A stretch of 64,000 bases of DNA from Smittia aterrima (lineage: Eukaryota; Arthropoda; Insecta; Diptera; Chironomidae). The stretch's first letter is position 1; each line of letters begins with the position of its first letter. A program made the translations under genes and the position numbers. Positions 25,492 to 37,996 of the stretch are shown piece after piece. The stretch spans positions 7,130,001 through 7,194,000 of the forward strand of contig CP093831.1 in NCBI GenBank assembly GCA_033063855.1, written 5' to 3'. A model generated the notes under the pieces. That model searched no databases, was not told where the DNA came from, and worked only from the letters and a program-made list of their open reading frames with translations.

Positions 25492-27480
25492 TTAGAGTTC
25501 GTCTTTTTCGCCGTTGGATTTCAGAAATTGAATTATTGCGTCGGTCGTTCGCTCCTTCGTGTAATCCCTGAAGAATTTTCCGTTCTTAAAATACTTGATT
25601 GTCGGATAACCTTCGATGTTGTGTTGCTTACAAATGTTATAATGAGCTCCGCAATCCACTGCTGTCAATGCGCCAGAAATATTTTGCTCGCTAGCTAATT
25701 CAGCTGCTTCACTATAAACTGGCTTCAGTTTCTTACAATGCCCACACCAGTCAGTGTAAAATACAACGAGGGCTGATTTCTCATTCTTTAAAGTTGCCTC
25801 GAAGTTTTTCTCAGAAAGAATTAGAACTTTTTCGCTGGTGAATGGAACGGCTTCCGGCTTTGGCTTCTCGAACTCTTGATCTGGATTTCGCATAAATTTA
25901 ATGAAATCGTCCGACTTCCGTTCGCCTTTGTAGTCTTTGTATGTTTTCAAGTAGTTAAAGTACTTGATCGAAGGATATCCTCGCACTTCGTAAGCAGAGC
26001 AAATGCCAGAATGCTTTGTACAATCGACAGCAGCAAACTCAACTTTTGGATCATCTCGGAATGTTTCAGCTGCTTTTATAAACTCTGGCTTTGCTTGTTT
26101 ACAATGGAAACACCATGGAGCATAAAAGAGAACTAAGCAATGCTTCTTCTTCTTTAGGAAAGTCTTAAATGTTTCATCACTTAGAAACATGACATCGGTC
26201 TCTTCATCCTCCCAAGCAGTTTCCTTTTCTTCAACAACCACAGGGGGCTCATCAGGGTTTTCCATAAACTTGATAATTGCATCAGTTTCTCGTAATTTAA
26301 TATCGAATTTGAATTCTCCATTCTCGAAATATTTCAACGTCGGAAATCCTTTTACACCGAATTTGCCTGCAATTTCCGTTTCTTTAGAAGAATCGATAGC
26401 CGCAAGCAATCCGGAGATATTTTTGTTCTTCATCTTCACAGCAGCCGCTTCATATTTCGGCTTCAAAGTCTTACAATGTCCACACCAGTTCGCATAGAAC
26501 ATCACAATTGCGCTTTTCTCTTCTTTAAGGATCAACTCGAAATTTTGCGATGTCAAGTGAACAATTTCCGTGAATTCATCAGCCGCCCACTCTTCTTCTT
26601 TTTGCTTAGGAACTGGTTGCGATGGATTTTCAAGAAACGAGATGATTCCGTCTTTTGTGTTGTCACCCTCGAACGTATGCGTTGGCTTTCCATTCTCAAA
26701 GAAGAGAATAGTCGGAAATCCTGTGATGTTAAATCGCTTTCTAACTTGGTTATTCTCGGGTCTTTCCATGTCCATTGCGGCGATGATATGTTTGCTCTTG
26801 ACTTCACTCGCAGCAAGAGAGTATTGCGGCTTTAGTTTCTTACAGAATCCACACCAATTCGTATAGAACATTACTAAAAAGCTTTTCTCTTTGCGCATGA
26901 GCTTCTCGAGTTGCTGTAAGAAATGAAAGAAGAGATTAACTTTTGGTGAGTGACAGATGACAGTTTAAAGTTTTTTTTTGAATAAAATCTAAGAAAGTTT
27001 TGATATAAAAAGCTTTGAAGTCAAGCTCCTGTCACTTACAGCAGTTTCGAACAAGTGGATCACGTCTTTACCACTTGGATCTTCTTCATAAGGAATTTCT
27101 CCGGTCGGGTCTCTCATGAAAGTTTGAAGAGAGTTTTTCGTCAGTTGCCGGTCATAATCTTTATTGAACGCTCCATCTTTGTAATGTTTTAACACGTAAG
27201 AGCTTCCTTCTGGCAGTGATTTCTTGCACAACTTCTTCAGTTCCTTGTTATTGCAATCAACTGATACGAATGATCCATCAACAGATTTCAATAAAGTCTT
27301 TACTGAAATAACATCTGAGTTCTTTGAGCTCGATGCGAATAAAACGAGTAAATTTGTTTTCGTTGATATTGACTTCTTTAGATCTTTCGGTTTCTCGATT
27401 TCGATGATTGTCGATGCTCCGGTTATCACAAAAACAAGACAAAACATAAAGAACAATTTTACGAATTGCTTGAGATTCAT
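25492..27480 (-). CDS. PDIA5: Protein disulfide isomerase, PDIA5-like, with four CXXC thioredoxin domains and KDEL
   Basis: Two minus-strand exons: 27480-27040 and 26913-25492; 620 residues. The enzyme forms and rearranges disulfides in the ER lumen. Order: signal peptide (about 1-23, FVKLFFMFCLVFVITGA), a non-catalytic N-terminal thioredoxin-like domain (about 25-147, no CXXC), then four catalytic thioredoxin repeats spaced about 123 residues apart. Their active sites are WCGFC (about 168), WCGHC (about 291), WCFHC (about 414) and WCGHC (about 537). Each is followed by a KYFxNG-like segment with the cis-proline (GFPT or GYPS/T). The protein ends in KDEL, the ER retrieval signal. The non-catalytic N-domain plus CXXC repeats matches PDIA5 (about 519 residues in human, three catalytic domains; fly homologue CG9302). 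One extra repeat is present here. The start is the ATG at 27480; an upstream in-frame GTG is ignored. Confidence 0.9.
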
Positions 27481-30400
27481 TTTCACTTAACAAACAATTT
27501 ACTTCTACTTTAATTAAACTAAACAATGATTTCTTCTTTCAGACCTTACTGAACTCACTTGCGGTGTCTGATTCGAGGAAAAATTACTTCACGCTCTAAA
27601 CCAACTGTTGATTATAAAATCACAAGCAATATTGAAAGATTCTTGTCAATGACTTGTTTCTCTTATTTTATGCTTCGTGAGAGAAATATCCTGATTCGTG
27701 TTGAGGAGAAGAGTTGTCTTAACACATTTTCGTAAAAATTTCTTCCAGCTCTACGATGAACAACCACAAACTTTTCTTTAGTTATTAATAAAAATATTAT
27801 TCTTTGTGTAATAAGTTAAAAACAAATTTTAAAATAGATTTTTGTTATAAAAAGTTTTTCAAAGAAAATTGCTCCCAAGTGACACAAATTTCTCGCCATC
27901 CTTTCAAAAAAGGAAATCTTTATGCTCGCTTCGTGATGTATACAAAACAAGATAATTTTTCAAAAGACTGTTGAGAAGAAAAAGCCTTAATGGCGAGAAA
28001 CTTTATAGAGTTGACAAAACCACAGCAAGAAATGTAATATCCTACCAAGCACTGAAACCACAAGCACCAGAGGCGGAGGATAGGATGGGAACAGCTTCAT
28101 CATCTTTTCATGAATCAAACTTTTTGTTTGATCAACAGCTTTATTTAAATTCAATACTTTGATATCTTAAGCCTTCTCAAACTTATTCAAGTCTTCTTTA
28201 AGCTCGTAAAACTAAAACAGTTTCCTTGTTTCATTCTTTTTCGTCGTCGCTTGAAGCAATAAGTCAATCGGAATTTACATTCGTTCAGTCATGTGAAATC
28301 TCAGCGGTGACAGTTCAAAAGTTTCTCGCTTTTTCCCTTATCATTTGCGTAATGATTCGATTCGATGGAGAAAGTCTGGGAACTTTTATTTGTTTTTTTT
28401 TGTAACGAAAATTTCATGACGCAAGAACAACAAAAAAAATATTAAGATTTGTTTCATCTCGAGTTTCATCAGAGCTATCAGTTTTCGGTTGAGTGTGGGA
28501 GGAACGTGATTTCGTCCAACATGTCATAAGTTTGTTGAAGCACTCTCGTCTGGATGAATCTTTTATTGTTCGTGAGTAGATTGAGTGACGAGGCTACGTC
28601 TTGATTTGAAGGTTTCAGCTGTTCGTGCTCGCACAGCGTGACATCACTTTTTCTAAAAATTTCCTTCTGCTTCTGCTGTTTTCATACTTTTTGCAGCAGT
28701 AAGCTGTAAAATTATTTGTAAATTGAAGCAATAAAATAATTGAACCATAAATTCGACGTTAGGAAACTATGCTCAGTTGGATTCATGTTTTTGAAAGCTT
28801 GGGACGAGGAGAGCTTTCATGAAGTTGCCGCTGCTGCTACTACCAAGTCCTAATATAAGTTAGAAAAGTTTTAATTGATGGAGAAACTTCGTGTAAATCG
28901 TCTTACTTGAGCTTCTAATTGGCCAAATTCCGACTGCTCTTTCTAGCGAGACGCTTACGCTGTAAGAGATTCCACATTTATTTCCATCTCGTAAGATCTG
29001 CTCAACAATAATAAAGTTTATTGAGCAGCTCAAAATGATGACAATGGGTAGATGAAATGCACTCGTTGCATTATTCGCCAAACTTCTCAGAATAGAAATG
29101 AACTCCCCTACGATACAAGCATTCCTAAGCATCTGCTCATGGAATGATGAGATAAATCTGTTCGTTCGTAAACTTTTTATGGTCATCGGAATATCTAAAG
29201 GATGAGAACTCCATTGAAGCGGAGTAAGCCACGTTCGTCGCATTCAAGATTCATTGAGGTTGTTGGGTCGTAAGGGAAAATATGATATTTCTCTCTAACC
29301 CATTATTATCGTAATGCTGAGTCGAGCTTCTCAACTTAGCATTAAAGAAAATGATTTCTGTGTTTTACAAAGCATTGTCGTCGCTCAGGATCTGAAAGTT
29401 GTGAACATTAAAGAGCAATTAAGATGTTGCCTTAGGGATGAAAGGGTTGGAGAGATAAAATCTTATTGAAATGTCTATGGATTTGCTTGAAAATGATTCG
29501 AAATCTGAAAATTCAACAACAAAATTCCCTCGTTTAACCTTTCAGCTTTGCTTTATACCCAAGCTTCTCTCTGCTGTTTGTTAAGAATCATCAACTTTTC
29601 ATCTCACCAAACAGCGGAAGAACAACAAAAACCTGCGAAATCAATTTGCTGATAAAACAAGAGGAGAATTAAAATGTTTGCGGCAGGATTCAAATTTTTG
29701 TGTTTAATTATCGAAGCAATTGTTTGTTTCAACTTTCAATAGAAAAACTTAAAATGCAAACAATTGCGAAACCGAACGCGGTTTTCATCCCACTCTCTAT
29801 GTGATATTTATGTTTGCAAATATCCAATTTGATCTGATTCGAAACGTGCGGAAACAGGCTAGCAATGCGAAAACGAAGAGCGACACATAATAGCGTCTGA
29901 TTGAGGTGAATAAAGCTGAAAATAAATTTATGTATCGACGATTCTCATATTTAACAGCCACATAATTGTTTAAAAATGTTTTGTTTTCTCATCGATTTTC
30001 GAATGAGCGGTTTTTAGTTGCCGCACGAAAGATTATCCTGAATCTCTGGGAGCAGATGATTTGTGCGATTCATGCTGAAAATTGAGTTTAATGAACTTGG
30101 TTATCTCAGCAACCACTTCAAGAGGAGCTTAGAAACCTCATTTAATATCGGCTTTTCTGACCTGATCGTCTTAGTAACTTGATATCAGATTTGATTGAAA
30201 TATTTCAAGCGTCGAATAAAAGCAAATATTTGAACAAAGCTTCAGTTCTCAAGATTACCATTTCTTATTAGTAGCATTCCTCAATCCAAACGTCAACAGA
30301 TATTTGCCTGCAATTTATGATTTTTTCTCCTAGTCAACAAATGTAAGAAGAGGAGTTGAGATCTATGACGCAAGTGATGAACTTCCTATAGCAGATTGTG

Positions 30401-33400
30401 CGTTTTATTTGTTCCTCCCTCTCTCAGACGAGCAACCCTTGAAATAGCCGCAAATGCAAATGTGTAGAAGCAGAAAAAGAGAAGGCCAACAATCAATCAT
30501 CCCAAACGCTTCTTCCTGCATTCACTTTTATCGCCATGAACGGACACATACGAGAAATTTGATATAAAACTAAATATTTGATCGAAAACACAGACCATTA
30601 AGTTGAGATGAATCACAGTCGAAGGAAAAAAGCTTATCAAGCAAAAAATGATGATAAATGAAAGTGTTGGAAGGTCAAGTAGATAGAACATTGTTACTCG
30701 ATAGAAAGTTTTCACTTTGCTCAACCCAACCGCCATTCTCAGTGAACTCTAAATTGTCAGACACGAGAGAACTCTTTAGGAACGGAAACAGTTTAAATCA
30801 TCAATTATTCGCTATTAAATGAAGCGGTGAAACGACCAACTCATTTTCTTAGTTTAATTCAATCCCATTCCGTCTTCCCTCATGCATAACGAGGAATGAG
30901 AAAATGAAATGTGAAGTTGATCCTTTGGAAGCTTTCTTTTCCTCGACATTAAAGCATCGCTGTCTTGTTTGAAATGAAAATTAAATTGAAAGCTGCAAGA
31001 CGAATGAAACTATAATATTTTCTCTTCTCCGCATTAAGTTGCGATATTTTTCCGAGTTCTCTCCGATAGCTGTAGACGTCGGGATGAAAACAAAATCTTT
31101 AAAAAACAAAGTCTCTTCCGATCGCAAAAATAAATTTCCTTAAAGCTCCGTTTCACTCTCTCAGAACTTTTCCGTTCGCAGCCACAGAATCTAACTGCGA
31201 TTGTGTTAGTGGAAAAAGAGAGGAAAAGTGCTTTTCAGAGAAGAGCGTGATTCATCTCAATATCGCATCGTCTGTTCAGATGAAACTGTTTCAGTCGTGT
31301 TTCAGCATTCCTCGCAATTCGTTGGAATAGGTCGAGCGAGTCACACTCAAAGAAAAGAATCTTCTTATTGTCCGTGCCGAACGTAAAAGTGATTCTTTCG
31401 GTTTTAAATTTTTGTGTAGTGAGAAAGGAAAACATTTTTTTTTGTTGTTTGGTTCAACTGAATTTTCTTTGAAGCAAACCGAGAGAAAAAAAAAGAACTT
31501 GCTGACTATGAATTTAATTTAAAAATAGTTTTGCACTGCAGCAGAATTAAAATCGTTGATTTAATGAAATTCGATACCAAATGGAATTAAAAATATCGCC
31601 AACAGTGTAACGAGTAAAATATAAAATACTTCGCCACGACTGCCCTAGAAATGTAAGAGCAATGAATGGAAAAGATGAAAACGAAAAAGAAAAATCATAA
31701 ATGTGAATAAAAATAAGTCAAGAAAATACGAAAGCAAACATTCAAGATCTACCTTAAGGTTGTGTCGTCGCTTCGAATCAGCTTCGAGGTTTAAATATAA
31801 TTCTTCCCATGCCGTTGCCGATTGCCGAAAAAAAAAATAATTTGTGAAAATCTAAGGCAACGAAAAAGAAATCTCCGTGTCAGCTTAAGCAAATATACAT
31901 CAAAGTTTTATCACAATGAAGTTTTGGGACGAAGTCTCGTTCTCCCCCCTTTGACTACGAGTGCCAAGAACACAAGTGTCACATAAAGAATACATATCTT
32001 TAAAAATTTTCCTCCTGACTTATTGCTAAGGGGGGCGTAATCGTACTGGAGCATTTAAAAGAAAACTTTTTATTTGGGAAAATCAATGGAAATGTAAAAG
32101 TTGAAGGAGAGAGAGAAAGAAAGAAAAGCAATCGGAATTTGTCAAAACATAAAAATGAGTGTATTAAAGCCAGCTAACCAACTATAGCGTTGAACAATGG
32201 GACGGTTGATAAAAACAGCAGCACACACAATTCTTCGGGAAGAAGAAATTTATTCTCGGGTAAAGTTTATGTATGGAAAAAAAAAAGTTATAAAATTTTT
32301 TCTCATGAAAAAAAGGGAAAAAGATTTAAGAATGAGTCGAGGAATGTGTTTTAACAGCACATGACGATGAAAGCGGAGTAAGAGAGGGTAAAGTTTGTAA
32401 AGAGGGTCACACCTCTTAAGAACTCAATTTTCAATTTAAGTAAAGAAAAAGTTCAGCGACGCGACAGACGCGGTCGAAGTGTAATTGGCGAATGTCTCCG
32501 GGGATTTAGATATTTGTGCCCTTTTACAATGCAAATCGATTTCGAGGGTTTTTCAATTCTCGTCGCCGAAAGCTAATGAAGGGATCTCATTCACTTAACA
32601 GCGACAAATGACTTGAAAACTTAATAAGGATTAGAAGAGCTGAGATGAATAATTTTTCACGATTATTCGCTTTTATCTTTTTGTCGTCGGCAAGTAAACT
32701 TGTTATCGTGCCTGAAGAAATCTTTAAATAAAATGTAAATTTGGTGAGATGACGAGAGCTCAAAGACTAGAAACCCGAAAGGCGTATAGCGGGAGGATAT
32801 CAGAGAAGGACGATAAATTAAACATGACCTTTCACCATCTAAAATCCCGGAAAGTTTCGGTGATTCAAGAACGAATTTCTAGGGATTGCCAAATGGCAAC
32901 GATGGCGATGAGAATTGGAAAACTTTTTCCTTTTCATTCATTTTCTCTCAATTCAGAAATGAAAAGATCTCAAAAATGACAAAAAGAATAATTGAAGTGA
33001 AATGCGATCCTACTTACCCTTGGCGATGAAAGAGTTTACATGATTCCATGGATTCATATCTCATTGACCGCTAAAAGCTTTTGATAGAAGTGTTTGATGT
33101 TTAAATGGAAATTTGATTTTAAAAGTGTCGCCTTTGCGTTTGCGACTCTTCCTTATTTACCATTTCCATTCGGTTCGCAATGATTCATATAAACAAGTTG
33201 CGGTGAGATCATTTCTCTTTGACACAAAAATTGTATTCAAGCTCAAGCAACCGATCACACTCAGTGCACTAGATTTAGTTTAAACTTCCTTTGAAAACTG
33301 CATCAAAAGGGCTTCTCGTTTCAATTGAATCTTGGATTCCCTTCACATTCAAATAAAACCTCTCGATTTTGCTTCGCTAGTTAACAACGCCACCACATTT

Positions 33401-36400
33401 ATTCACAAACTTTTCGAGAGTTTATTTTCGTTCGCAAAAAAAAAATTATTTCAAGATCGCTTTTGTAAAACTGAGCTTGAGTCAATTTAGAGATACCTTC
33501 TGAGTACTTACATAAAACCTCGAGAGCGAGACTTTGTGTGATATTCTTTTTCCCTTCGACAAAACTTATGACGACTCTTTGAGTCGTAGCTCTGTAAAAT
33601 TTTCTATTCACTCAACACCTTTCAGATTAATCTTCAAACTAGAAAATCGTGTTTTACTAAAGACAAGATGGGGAGTTGACGCTATCATCAATATTGTCTC
33701 GAACATTAGGTTCAAAGGAAAAGCAGACGAAAGTATCGAAAATCAATGCACAAGACGACGCTTATTCCAAAAATCTCTTGTCTCTTGGTTTATATTTTCG
33801 ATTCCCAAGAGCATCGTTGTAACTGACGACGCTCATTTGTATTTGTCGCTTGCTAAGCGATTTTTTCGTGTGCTCCAAATCTCTTGCTCGGATGTATGCG
33901 GCTTAGATTTTTCTTCGTTTTTCTGTCAAGGCTCTGTCCCTAGCCAAATTTTTTTTTTCGAAAAAAATCTATGCTCAAATAATTAATAAACTTTAATATT
34001 TTGGCACTCGCGAGCGGTGTAACTTTGAATTTATTATGATTTGTAACTGAGACTGAGCACACTTAAAACCACAAATCAATGTCTCGTGGCTGGAGTAAAA
34101 TGTTCGTTACGCATAAGCAATTCGAAAATAATGATAATCCTCTTCCTAAATCGAATCGCAATCTTGTATGCACGAAGAATTTCACCAAAAAAAAATCTTG
34201 TCGTCGCTTGCGAAATGTTCGGTCTCCGACGAGAAACAAGCCATTTCCTTATTATTTGCTTTTCTGTTTTAATAAAACTTTTTTAATTGCTTTACAACGG
34301 CGGCAACCAAAAAGTTTCAAAAGACGCGAATGGAGCAATTAAATTTGCTCCTTCTCGTGCTCTTGGTCGAGTCACTTTACCTTTTCGTCTCAAATGAAAT
34401 ATTAAGTTTCGTTTTTTTATTCCGAAGCACAGTTCTTGAAACATTGACGACGAAGCTCACGATGAGAGCGTGAATGTCATAAAGGGTTTAATGAATTCTA
34501 CAAGAGTTACTTTGGTACTTTCACATTGTTTAAAACTCACACTCTCACTGTCGTCTAAAGGATTTTTCTTTTTGTTTTGCGTTTCATTAATCTTAGAAAT
34601 TTTTTTTCATGAAGCAAAACAAGATTCCATCGAATTTTGTTATGAATGGACTCATCTGTATTTGGCAGCCGGATAAATTGGAAATATCATTTAGCACAGA
34701 CGTTCTCATGTCAACGTAGAAGTGAACGAAATTAGCTTTAAAGACTTTTCTCGTTGAGAATTAATTGAATTTCGTGTTTTCGTGAGGCTTTGCCTCCTTT
34801 GCTGATATTTACTTGACGTCGGCGGTAGAGACGTCGGCGGTTATTTCTTTAAATGTGATTAAAAAGTGACAGGAAATTGCGACTGAAATATTAGCTTGGT
34901 CGTCCTGTCTCCGTCCAACGAGATCTTAGTGTAGATGATGTTAGAGATCACGAGAAAACTTTTTAATGATCTTGAAGTTTCATGGACGCTCTACAAGTTT
35001 CTGTAAACTTTTCTCTCCTTTATTAATCTTTTTTCTTCGTTTCAAAAAGTCATTATAGCATCTTATGACTTCTCCCTCGAAAAGCAACAACGAGTTGATT
35101 AATTAAAAATGATTGAATTTTCGATCGAGTGGAGCGAAAGAGAACTTTCATCAAACACATTTCTCATTGTTTACGTAGGAGCGTTAATCATTGAAAATAA
35201 ATAAATCAATCAAATCGATTATCGGCAATTTTCATCGCTCGACTCTCAACAACCATAAAGAAGCGAGAGCGAAGTTGAAATAAACAAACAAACAATTTAG
35301 AAGAATTTCCCTAACAAAAAGCAACGAAAGCTTTATGGAAGAAGTCAAAGAAGATTTAAGACTTTTGTTTATACTCATTTCAATCTTGACTCGAGATATC
35401 GATGGTTATAGAAGCAAACTTTTGACATTTTCGCCCAATACGACAACTACAAACATTCGAAGAGCAAATTGAATTTATGTTTGATTCGATATTGACAATA
35501 TCATCACGTCTCGTTCATTTGCTAAGGCGTCTTTACAAAGAGTTCGTGATTCATCCAAAGAGAAGGAAATAAAGTTGTCGTGATTGTTGTCTAATAATGA
35601 CTTTATTCGATTCAGAAGAGTTTTCCTATTAGTTGATGTTCGTTTCCTCCAAAAAAAAGAAGAAACTTTTCCTTTCTCTCTTTATTTTTCCTTCTGCTTT
35701 GGTGTCATAACAACTATGACGATTCTATTTTGGATTCCGAGATGAAACAACATAACAAAAAAATTCGAAACAGAATAAGTCAAAAAAGATTTTACAGTTT
35801 CGGTTGAGTTTCGCCTAAGCAACGCGGAGGCAGATGGAAATCAATTCGTGGAGAAGTTGAAGAGAAAATTTCATTTCGTACAGCAATCTCAATAATGGCC
35901 GGAAGTCGCAATTGTATGAAAAAATATTTACACAGATCAAACACGAGAGACAATAATGAAAGAAAATTCACTTTGAATCGATCCACTTCTGACAATTGGA
36001 TTTGTTTTTCTCGGATATTTTCATAGAATGTCAAGTCAACATTTGATAGATTTATGAGCTTTGAGTCTTTAAGGGTTTCACTCAACAAAATCAGACTACT
36101 CGGATAAGAATCAGTCGATGCGACATCACCGACACATTGGACCAGCAGAAAGGCTCGAACAAACTCTATGGCAATGTCCCCGATTCAAGTGATTTATCTC
36201 GTTTCTACTTCATTGACTTTTCGTTCTTCATGACCATCTTCTGACCCCACCTCTTCTTGTCTCAGTTTAATGGATCAGCGAGCGTTGCCAGTCTTCCTCG
36301 ATGGCAGGAATAAATCTCTTCGATCGAAAGAGAAAACTCAACTTCATCATTCGAATAAAAATGTTAGTGACCTTCCCCTCCGTCGGTTAGCCCTCTTTCC

Positions 36401-37996
36401 CTGCTCTCCTCCCATGAACCCAATAAAAAATCATCTTCTGAGAAAATCAAGAAAAATGTCTTAAAAATTTTTGATTCAATGCCAAAAATTCGATTTTTTT
36501 TCTTCTTCTCGTCTGTGGGTAATTTGATGAGTTTTCTCTCTTGTTTGTCGTTGTTGAACTTCTCACTCGCTTTAATGTGAAAAGCATCAATACTTCCTCC
36601 CAACACACACCGAGAGGATATTATGTGCTTTAATTACTTGAATAAATTACCATCAGGCCAACAATGAGCAGCTTCAGCTACAAACAACATTGGCAAAAAA
36701 CTTAGTTGGTTAGCTTGGTGTTTGTTAAGTAAATTTACTCGATTTTATGTTATTTTGAACCATTAAGTTTGATCAAAAATTTCATAAATTAGAACTCATA
36801 TTTTATTCATTAGCAAATCTCGATTTTGCTTTGTGTCGGTCAGTCGATCGCAGTTGTTTCCACGGCAGACGGAAAAACTGCTCCCGCCAAATTAAACAAC
36901 CACAAAATGGATTTAATCAAACATGTTCAGCATAATCTGTTTATGTGACACAGAAATTTGCATTAACGAACGTTATTTCTCCACGAAATTTATGTGTGAA
37001 TCTGAAGCTTAATAGCGATCGCTGTCGAATCATGTGGAAATTCGTGAAATAAAAAAGTCATAAAAAGGCAATCGCAACGGCTTGGTGGAAGGGAAATGTT
37101 TTGTCTTAGTCTTAAGAGACGCCTCCGGATGAGAAATAATTTTCTCGTCTTTTCGTTAGGATCGTGAAGATGTATTAGCTATATTTAGATCGGGAAAACG
37201 AACTTGACATACATTCTACGGCATCGTCTAATTTACATTGCTGCATGCTTCTCCGTTCACATCTCTGATCTAATTAAATCATCCTTTTGTTACCTCACTT
37301 TTCAGAGAGTTTCGTCATCATCTGTTGAGTCAAGAGCATCAACGCGAATTTGTGATTCTGATTTCGAGAGGAAATATTCCGTTGTAGAGTGTCTAATTAT
37401 AAAGCACGCGAGTTCTCGCTTTAATTTCAGAGAAAAGTGAGCGAGCCGAACGTAAGGAAAAGTTTGTGAAAAACAGTGAGTCGACTGAATAATGCTCGAG
37501 TGAAAAATGAGGAAACAAATCTGGATTTGATGATGGTTTCATTGTTTCTCCTTAAATTCTGCACTTCAACGTAATAATTAATGGAATGCCGCAAAACAGA
37601 CTCCGACACAAATTAGAACAAATGTTTCTCGATGATTCGGTATGATTTATGCATTAATGAGTTGAACAGAATACACGAGAGCACAGTTAAATAAATATTG
37701 TGATTTATGGATTCATTTAAGAGACGCGACGTCATGAGTTAAACATTAAGTCGTCACGAAGAAAAATGTGTTGCGCGAGTGATGAGAAGAAGTGATAGAC
37801 AATAATAGTTTCTCTCTCATTCACAACGATTGTTGTTCGACGATAGCATCGTTAGTCGCAGTTTTACAGAAAGAAAAGTGAGAAGATGATTAATCAGTCT
37901 TCAAACGCATTTCATTCTCGTGCGAATGGAAACGAGGAGAACTCTCTACATTAATGTGTTTTCGGATAGCTAAATTCAACAATAAATGGCTCTTCT
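27481..37996. other. 10.5-kb gene-poor region between divergent PDIA5-like and Neto genes
   Basis: This holds the PDIA5-like promoter at the left and, presumably, Neto 5' UTR exons and enhancers. Several frames of 80-150 codons occur (28860-29243 minus, 30497-30736 minus, 33534-33986 plus), but none shows a recognisable domain or a chain of phase-compatible exons. I treat them as chance frames, without excluding unknown small genes. No transposon was recognised. Confidence 0.5.

Noticed and set aside
27478..27486. GTG two codons upstream as the start of the PDIA5-like protein
   Set aside because: Animal genes initiate at ATG; the ATG at 27480 directly starts the signal peptide.
33534..33986. 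150-codon frame on the plus strand
   Set aside because: No domain, random composition, no compatible flanking exons or promoter signs; likely chance in a long gene-poor stretch.
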